Of a stretch of 64,000 nucleotides of DNA, positions 60,054 to 64,000 are shown one piece after another. Each line of letters starts with the position of its first letter. Position 1 is the first letter of the stretch. A program made the position numbers and the translations under genes. The DNA comes from JALZKA01 sp963786495 (GTDB lineage: Bacteria > Actinomycetota > Thermoleophilia > Solirubrobacterales > 70-9): NCBI GenBank assembly GCA_963786495.1, contig CAWAZL010000004.1, positions 248,001 through 312,000 of the forward strand. Reading direction: 5' to 3'. A model generated the notes under the pieces. The model did not search any database, had not been told where the DNA came from, and worked only from the letters and a program-made list of their open reading frames with translations.

Positions 60054-60055
60054 GG
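60042..60055 (+). terminator. Hairpin overlapping the trmD stop
   Basis: CCTCAG-CC-CTGAGG, six-base arms with a two-base centre, spans the trmD stop codon (60051-60053). It lies 37 bases before the rplS ATG. A role in partial termination or mRNA processing between trmD and rplS is possible; no T-run follows. Confidence 0.3.
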
Positions 60056-60092
60056 CTTCCCATCGAAATCTTCCGCACGACTCCCTTGCACC

Positions 60093-60813
60093 ATGAGCAC
60101 GATCATCGAAAGCATCGAGCGGCGACAGCTGCGCCGAGTTCCCCGGTTTGACCCGGGTGACCGTGTTCGCGTCCACTTCCAGGTAATCGAGGGAACTCGC
60201 CGCCGCACCCAGGTCTTTGAGGGCATCGTGATCGGCCGCCAGGGCTCCGGCGCTCGCGAGACCTTCACCGTCCGCAAGCAGTCCTTCGGAGTAGGCGTAG
60301 AGCGTACGTTCCCGCTGCACTCGCCGAAGATCGACCAGCTCGAGGTCGTCGCCCGCGGCGACGTGCGCAGGGCAAAGCTCTACTACCTGCGGGGCCGCGT
60401 CGGCAAGCGCGCCCGGGTTGCCGAGCGCGCCTGGTCAGGGGAGGTCGAGGAGGCGGTCATGCCCGAGGAGGACATCGCGGCGACCGAGGTCGCGCCCGAG
60501 CGAGATCGAGTACGAGGAGCCGCCTGAGGAGGCGGCGCCGGTCGAGTACGAGGCGCCTGAGTCGGAGCCGATCAACGAGGGAGCAGCCGTAGTCCCGGCC
60601 GACTCCGAGGGCGCGCAGGAGGCGACTGAGGAAGAGATGAAGGCAGCCGAAGAGGCCAAGGCGGAGGCCGACGCGGGAGAAGAGGCAGGACCCGACGCGG
60701 GGTCTGACCCCGCAACCGAATCGGCTGATGAATCGGACTCCGAGGGGTCTGACCCCCCAGAGGTCGAGGACTCGCCCGAACCGGACGCGGAGTCCGATTC
60801 GGACAAGGCTTGA
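60093..60813 (+). CDS. rplS: 50S ribosomal protein L19 with long acidic tail (frameshifted)
   Basis: About 240 codons. Residues 1-115 are ordinary L19: IIESIERRQLRRVPRFDPGD, VRVHFQVIEGTRRRTQVFEG, and VERTFPLHSPKIDQLEVVAR. Near 60500 an extra base (in GTCGCGCCCGAGCGAG) truncates the frame. The corrected frame continues EIEYEEPPEEAAPVEYEAPE and runs about 100 residues of Glu/Asp/Ala/Pro to SDSDKA at 60813. Normal L19 is about 115-120 residues. The tail contains two REP palindromes in frame. The extended stop overlaps the lepB start (TTGA), which supports the long reading. Confidence 0.88.
60697..60758. repeat. Two REP palindromes inside the rplS tail
   Basis: GCGGGGTC-T-GACCCCGC (60697-60713) and GAGGGGTCTGACCCCCC (60742-60758) are copies of the REP family of this window, both in the orientation that gives GGTCTGACC. 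Each is read as GSDP in the rplS tail frame, giving a visible GSDP...GSDP repeat. The arms have coordinated changes (GCGG/CCGC) that preserve pairing in the first copy. Confidence 0.9.
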
Positions 60814-61466
60814 CGAGCGACACAGAAAACACGACGCGACACCGGGAAACGCTCCTTCATCCCGAAGCCGGACACGCCCGCTGGGGGCAGTCCTCGAGCT
60901 GATCGTCATCGTCGCGATGGCCATCGGCCTCGCGCTAGGAATCCAGGCGCTGATCGTCAAAGCCGTTCCAGATCCCTTCCGAGTCGATGAAGCCTCTACT
61001 CGTCGAGGGCGAGCGCGTCCTGGTCAACCGGCTCAGCTACACGGTGGGAGGCGACCCGTCGATCGGCGACGTGGTGGTCTTCCATCCCCCGGACGGCGCC
61101 GACAATGACAAGTGCGGAGTCGAGCACGAGCCGGGGCAGGCTTGCCCCGAGGGAACCCCCGACCCGTCCGAGCAGAACTTCATCAAGCGGATCGTGGCCG
61201 GCCCCGGGGACGAGCTCTATATCGAGGACGGGCATCCCGTCGTCAACGGCGAGATCGCCGAAGAGGACTTCATCCGGCAGTGCGGCGGCGGCAGTTCCTG
61301 CAATTTGGAGGATCCGATCACCATCCCGCCCGACAGTTACTTCATGATGGGCGACAACCGTGGATCCTCTGACGACAGCCGCTTCTGGGGACCCGTCCCA
61401 CAAGACTGGATCATTGGCAAGGCCTTCTTCAGCTACTGGCCCCCGTCAGAAATCGGCCCCTTCTAA
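60810..61466 (+). CDS. lepB: Signal peptidase I (frameshifted)
   Basis: About 218 codons. One membrane helix (LELIVIVAMAIGLALGIQAL) follows a short cytoplasmic lead from TTG 60810. The active site reads KPFQIPSESMKPLLVEGERV once an extra A near 60960 is removed, with the catalytic serine in SESM. NFIKRIVAGPGDELYIEDGH carries the catalytic lysine, and MMGDNRGSSDDSRFWGPVP is box E. Another shift lies near 60880. An insertion with two Cys (DKCGVEHEPGQACPEGTP), and two more in RQCGGGSSCNLE, suggest disulphides outside the membrane. It removes signal peptides, including those of the exported proteins in this window. Confidence 0.93.
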
Positions 61467-61479
61467 GCCCACGAAAGCC

Positions 61480-62128
61480 TTGAAGCGCCGCCGCCGGCAG
61501 GCCGCGAAGCTCTTCAAGTTCGACCGGGAGCTCGGAACGCGCTACGTCGCCGGGTGCGACGAGGCAGGCCGTGGCTCGCTGGCCGGGCCGCTGGTAGCCG
61601 CGGCAGTGCTCATCGACTACGGATCGCTTTCGATGACCGACCGCCGGGCGCTGTCAGAGCTCGACGATTCGAAGAATCGCTCGCCCGAGGAGCGCGAGGA
61701 GCTATATCCCGCCGTGGTCCGCGCGGCAAGCCGCGTCTCCGTCACGGTCCGCTGTGTCAGCGGGCATCGACTCCCGCGGCCTCCACGTCACCAACTGCGA
61801 GGCGCTCGCGCGGAGTCTCGAACGCGTCGCCCACCGCGAGGGCGTCTGCCTGGTCGATGGCTTCCGGCTGCCGCTTTGCCGGGTCGAGCACCGCCAGGTG
61901 ATCGGGGGCGATTCCCGCTCCGCCGCGATCGCAGCCGCGTCGGTGATCGCGAAGGTCACGCGCGACCGCTTCATGGAGCGCTGCGACAGCGACTACCCGG
62001 GCTTCGGCTTCGCCCTGAACGCCGGCTACTCGACCCCCGAGCACCGCGATGCGATCGTCGCTCACGGGCCTAGCGCGCTGCACAGGCGGTCGTTTCAGTC
62101 GGTCGCCTACACCCAGCTCGCGCTTTAA
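61480..62128 (+). CDS. rnhB: Ribonuclease HII (frameshifted)
   Basis: About 216 codons from TTG 61480. YVAGCDEAGRGSLAGPLVAA is the first catalytic motif (Asp, Glu), LSELDDSKNRSPEEREELYP follows, then after a shift near 61760 AGIDSRGLHVTNCEALARSL, CLVDGFRLP with the next aspartate, and AIAAASVIAKVTRDRFMERC with the last. It removes ribonucleotides from DNA. The 649-base span indicates one extra base. No ATG or GTG is available upstream; TTG is the best start. It converges on yraN, with overlapping stops. Confidence 0.92.
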
Positions 62129-62512
62129 CAAGCCGCTTTTACGTGGTCCCATGAGGCCGACTCGGCCCGCGTGGTCCAGCCGGAGGCCGACCACGTCGAT
62201 CCTCATGCCGCGGACCGGCGGCAGCTTGGTGCGGTTGGCCCGCATCCATGCGACCGCGAGCGATCGGAGCTTCCGTTGCTTCTGCGGGCCGACCATCTCG
62301 AGCATCGAGACCGGGCCTGAGCGCGCGCATGCGCGGCCCGTCTTCACTTCGACGACCACGAGCGTGCCGCCGTCGATCGCGATCACGTCCATCTCGCCGC
62401 GCACGCCCTTCACCCGGGCGTTCCGGGCCACGATCCGCCAGCCGCGCCGCTCGAGCTCCCGGGCGACGATTCGCTCGCCCTCTCGGCCCAGGATCTGCCG
62501 CGCTTCGGTCAT
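62125..62512 (-). CDS. yraN: UPF0102 / YraN family protein (frameshift near the 3' end)
   Basis: About 129 codons from ATG 62512; an ATG at 62572 is also in frame. LGREGERIVARELERRGWRI, VRGEMDVIAIDGGTLVVVEV and KTG show the nuclease-like core (E, D, E-V-K of the PD-(D/E)XK type), then QKQRKLRSLAVAWM. Near 62165 the frame must shift to end at WDHVKAAC and TAA at 62125-62127, the usual C-terminus. It is commonly found beside rnhB and comM. Its function is thought to be nucleolytic but is not established. Confidence 0.9.
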
Positions 62513-62618
62513 GACCGGACCGTAGGTCGCGTTGGCGCGCGGGTGGGGCGCCAATTGGAGCGATTTGGCCACATTTCATGCGCCACACGCGCGTTCGCCC
62601 CACTTAGCGTCGCCGGTA

Positions 62619-64000
62619 GTGATCGCGCGCGTCCACACCTTCACCCTCCTCGGCGTCGAAGCGTTCGACGTGAGCGTCGAGGTCGACGTGGCGAAGCTGG
62701 GTCTGCCGTCGTTCTCGATCGTCGGCCTGCCTGACCCCGCTGTCCGCGAGTCGCGCGAGCGCGTCCGTGCCGCGATCAAGAACTCAGGCTTTGAATTCCC
62801 GGAGACGCGCATAATCGCCAGCCTTGCGCCGTCTGACCTCCGCAAGGCGGGGCCGGGCTTCGACCTTGCGATCGCAGCCGGGATCCTCGCTGCGACCGGC
62901 CAGCTGCTAGCCGACGCTCTCGGCGTCTGCGCGATGGCCGCCGAGCTTGCGCTGGATGGCTCGGTCCGCGCCGTTCCGGGCGCGATCGCGATGGCCGAGC
63001 GCGCTGGTGAGCTGGGGCTCCAAAAGATCGTGGTTGCCAGCTCCAGCGCTGCCGAGGCCGCCATGCCCGCCGCTCTGGGCGCCCACCCATGCCGGGTCGT
63101 GCCGATCGAGTCCCTCCGGGACCTCGCACGCATCGGCGAGACGGACGAGCCGTCGTATTCGCCTGCCGATCTCGCGTCTGATGCAGGGCCGCCGCTCGGC
63201 GTCGACCTGGAGGAGCTTCGCGGCCAGCCCGTGCTTCGCAGCGCGCTGGAGGCGGTCGCCGCGGGTGGGCACGGGATGCTGATCCTCGGGCCGCCCGGCG
63301 CAGGCAAGAGCCTGGCCGCGCGCCGCCTGCCGACGATCATGCCGCCGCTCGACGACCCCGAAGCGATGGAGGTCCTTCGTATTGCCAGCGCCTGCGGGCA
63401 GAACGGCTGGCGCGGGAACGGGCGCGGTCCTCGGCGCGCCGCAAGGCCGTTTCGCGCGCCACATCACACGATCTCCCCGGCCGGGCTCGTCGGAGGCGGC
63501 ACGCCGCCTCGCGCGGGCGAGGTGACCCTCGCGCATTGCGGCGTCCTCTTCCTGGACGAGCTCGGCGAGTTCTCGCGCGACTCGCTGGAGGCGCTCCGCC
63601 AGCCGCTCGAGGACGGCGAGGTGACGATCTCTCGCGTTCGCCACTCGGTGCGCCTGCCAAGCCGCTTCGTCCTGATCGCGGCGTCGAACCCGTGCCCGTG
63701 CGGCCACGGCGAGGACTCGCCCAAGTGCAAGTGCCGGCCGGCGCAGGCGCAGCGCTACCGCAACCGCATCTCGGGGGCGCTCGCGGACCGCATCGACATC
63801 TCGCTCTCGATCGAGCAACCCTCAGCCGAAGCGCTGTCCGGCGAGCCGGGCGAGTCGTCGGCCGTCGTCAGGGAGCGCGTGGCCGTCGCGCGGCAGGCGG
63901 CGATCGACAGGCAGGGCTGCGCGAACGGCGAGTTGGGCCCCAGGGCGCTTCGCGAGCATGTACCGCTCTCGAAGGAGGCGGATGAGGCGCTTAAGTGCGG
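62619..64000 (+). CDS. comM: ComM/YifB Mg-chelatase-like AAA+ helicase (partial at window end)
   Basis: 460 codons are present, open to the window end. GTG 62619 begins VIARVHTFTLLGVEAFDVSV. The Lon-like N-terminal domain includes GLPSFSIVGLPDPAVRESRE and IASLAPSDLRKAGPGFDLAI. The AAA+ part has MLILGPPGAGKSLAARRLPT (Walker A), RPFRAPHHTISPAGLVGGG, VLFLDELGEFSRDSLEALRQ (Walker B) and AASNPCPCGHGEDSPKCKC, a cysteine-rich insert. ComM promotes branch migration during natural transformation; in this order (rnhB-yraN-comM) dprA often follows. No frameshift is seen. Confidence 0.95.
   Translation, partial: MIARVHTFTLLGVEAFDVSVEVDVAKLGLPSFSIVGLPDPAVRESRERVRAAIKNSGFEFPETRIIASLAPSDLRKAGPGFDLAIAAGILAATGQLLADALGVCAMAAELALDGSVRAVPGAIAMAERAGELGLQKIVVASSSAAEAAMPAALGAHPCRVVPIESLRDLARIGETDEPSYSPADLASDAGPPLGVDLEELRGQPVLRSALEAVAAGGHGMLILGPPGAGKSLAARRLPTIMPPLDDPEAMEVLRIASACGQNGWRGNGRGPRRAARPFRAPHHTISPAGLVGGGTPPRAGEVTLAHCGVLFLDELGEFSRDSLEALRQPLEDGEVTISRVRHSVRLPSRFVLIAASNPCPCGHGEDSPKCKCRPAQAQRYRNRISGALADRIDISLSIEQPSAEALSGEPGESSAVVRERVAVARQAAIDRQGCANGELGPRALREHVPLSKEADEALKC

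Noticed and set aside
58854..60320. A 488-codon open frame on the minus strand across rpsP, khpA, trmD and rplS
   Set aside because: It spans four well-supported plus-strand genes and shows no motif.
1..64000. tRNA or rRNA genes and prophage modules
   Set aside because: No T-arm consensus with matching acceptor ends, no rRNA-like stretch and no phage structural or integrase genes were recognised by eye; a covariance-model scan would be needed to exclude a missed tRNA.

Overview
The window is a gene-dense, roughly two-thirds G+C chromosomal segment. It has many GTG/TTG starts and 1-8 base overlaps between neighbouring genes. It most resembles a deep-branching actinobacterium, possibly of the Thermoleophilia (Solirubrobacterales/Gaiellales-like). 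That placement is inferred from gene order (coaD, a SepIVA-like coiled-coil gene, DUF177, rpmF, plsX, acpP, rnc, smc, ftsY, ffh, rpsP, khpA, trmD, rplS, lepB, rnhB, yraN, comM), from the many secreted M15-type peptidases and LuxR-type regulators, and from a long acidic tail on ribosomal protein L19. No rRNA, tRNA, CRISPR array or prophage was seen.

Layout. 1-8 kb: the end of an aminotransferase gene, an exported M15-like peptidase, a non-homologous end-joining set (LigD polymerase, Ku and a separate LigD ligase), and an ECF sigma factor between two beta-propeller-like envelope proteins. 8-14 kb: trpS, a formate/nitrite-type channel, scpAB, rluB, chorismate mutase and a HisC-type aminotransferase. 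15-25 kb: a long run headed by an aromatic-rich leader peptide, then two different DAHP synthases, prephenate dehydrogenase, EPSP synthase, cmk, der, a DUF3352 protein and metK. 26-35 kb: priA, def, fmt, rsmB, rpe, an antiporter and a flippase. 35-39 kb: the riboflavin genes ribD-ribE-ribBA-ribH behind a palindromic promoter. 39-46 kb: rpmB, a phosphodiesterase, a FakA-like protein, a GST, recG, rsmD and coaD. 46-64 kb: cell-division, lipid, RNA-processing and secretion genes.

The strongest observations are these. First, a probable leaderless 29-codon leader peptide with seven Phe/Tyr/Trp codons in its last 13 sense codons lies just upstream of the tandem DAHP synthase genes, which suggests ribosome-mediated attenuation by all three aromatic amino acids. 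Second, a REP-associated tyrosine transposase is flanked by inverted copies of a GAGGGGTC-A-GACCCCTC palindrome. Related palindromes are scattered through the window, including at the trmD start and inside the rplS coding tail. Third, smc reads as a short protein with no recognisable hinge.

Caution on quality: about 22 conserved genes, many of them essential, contain one or more single-base frame changes. These are densest at 49.6-53.8 kb, and there are none between 12.4 and 26.1 kb. I read them as consensus errors in the underlying assembly rather than real gene decay. Such genes are given as one CDS spanning all frames, with the shift positions noted.
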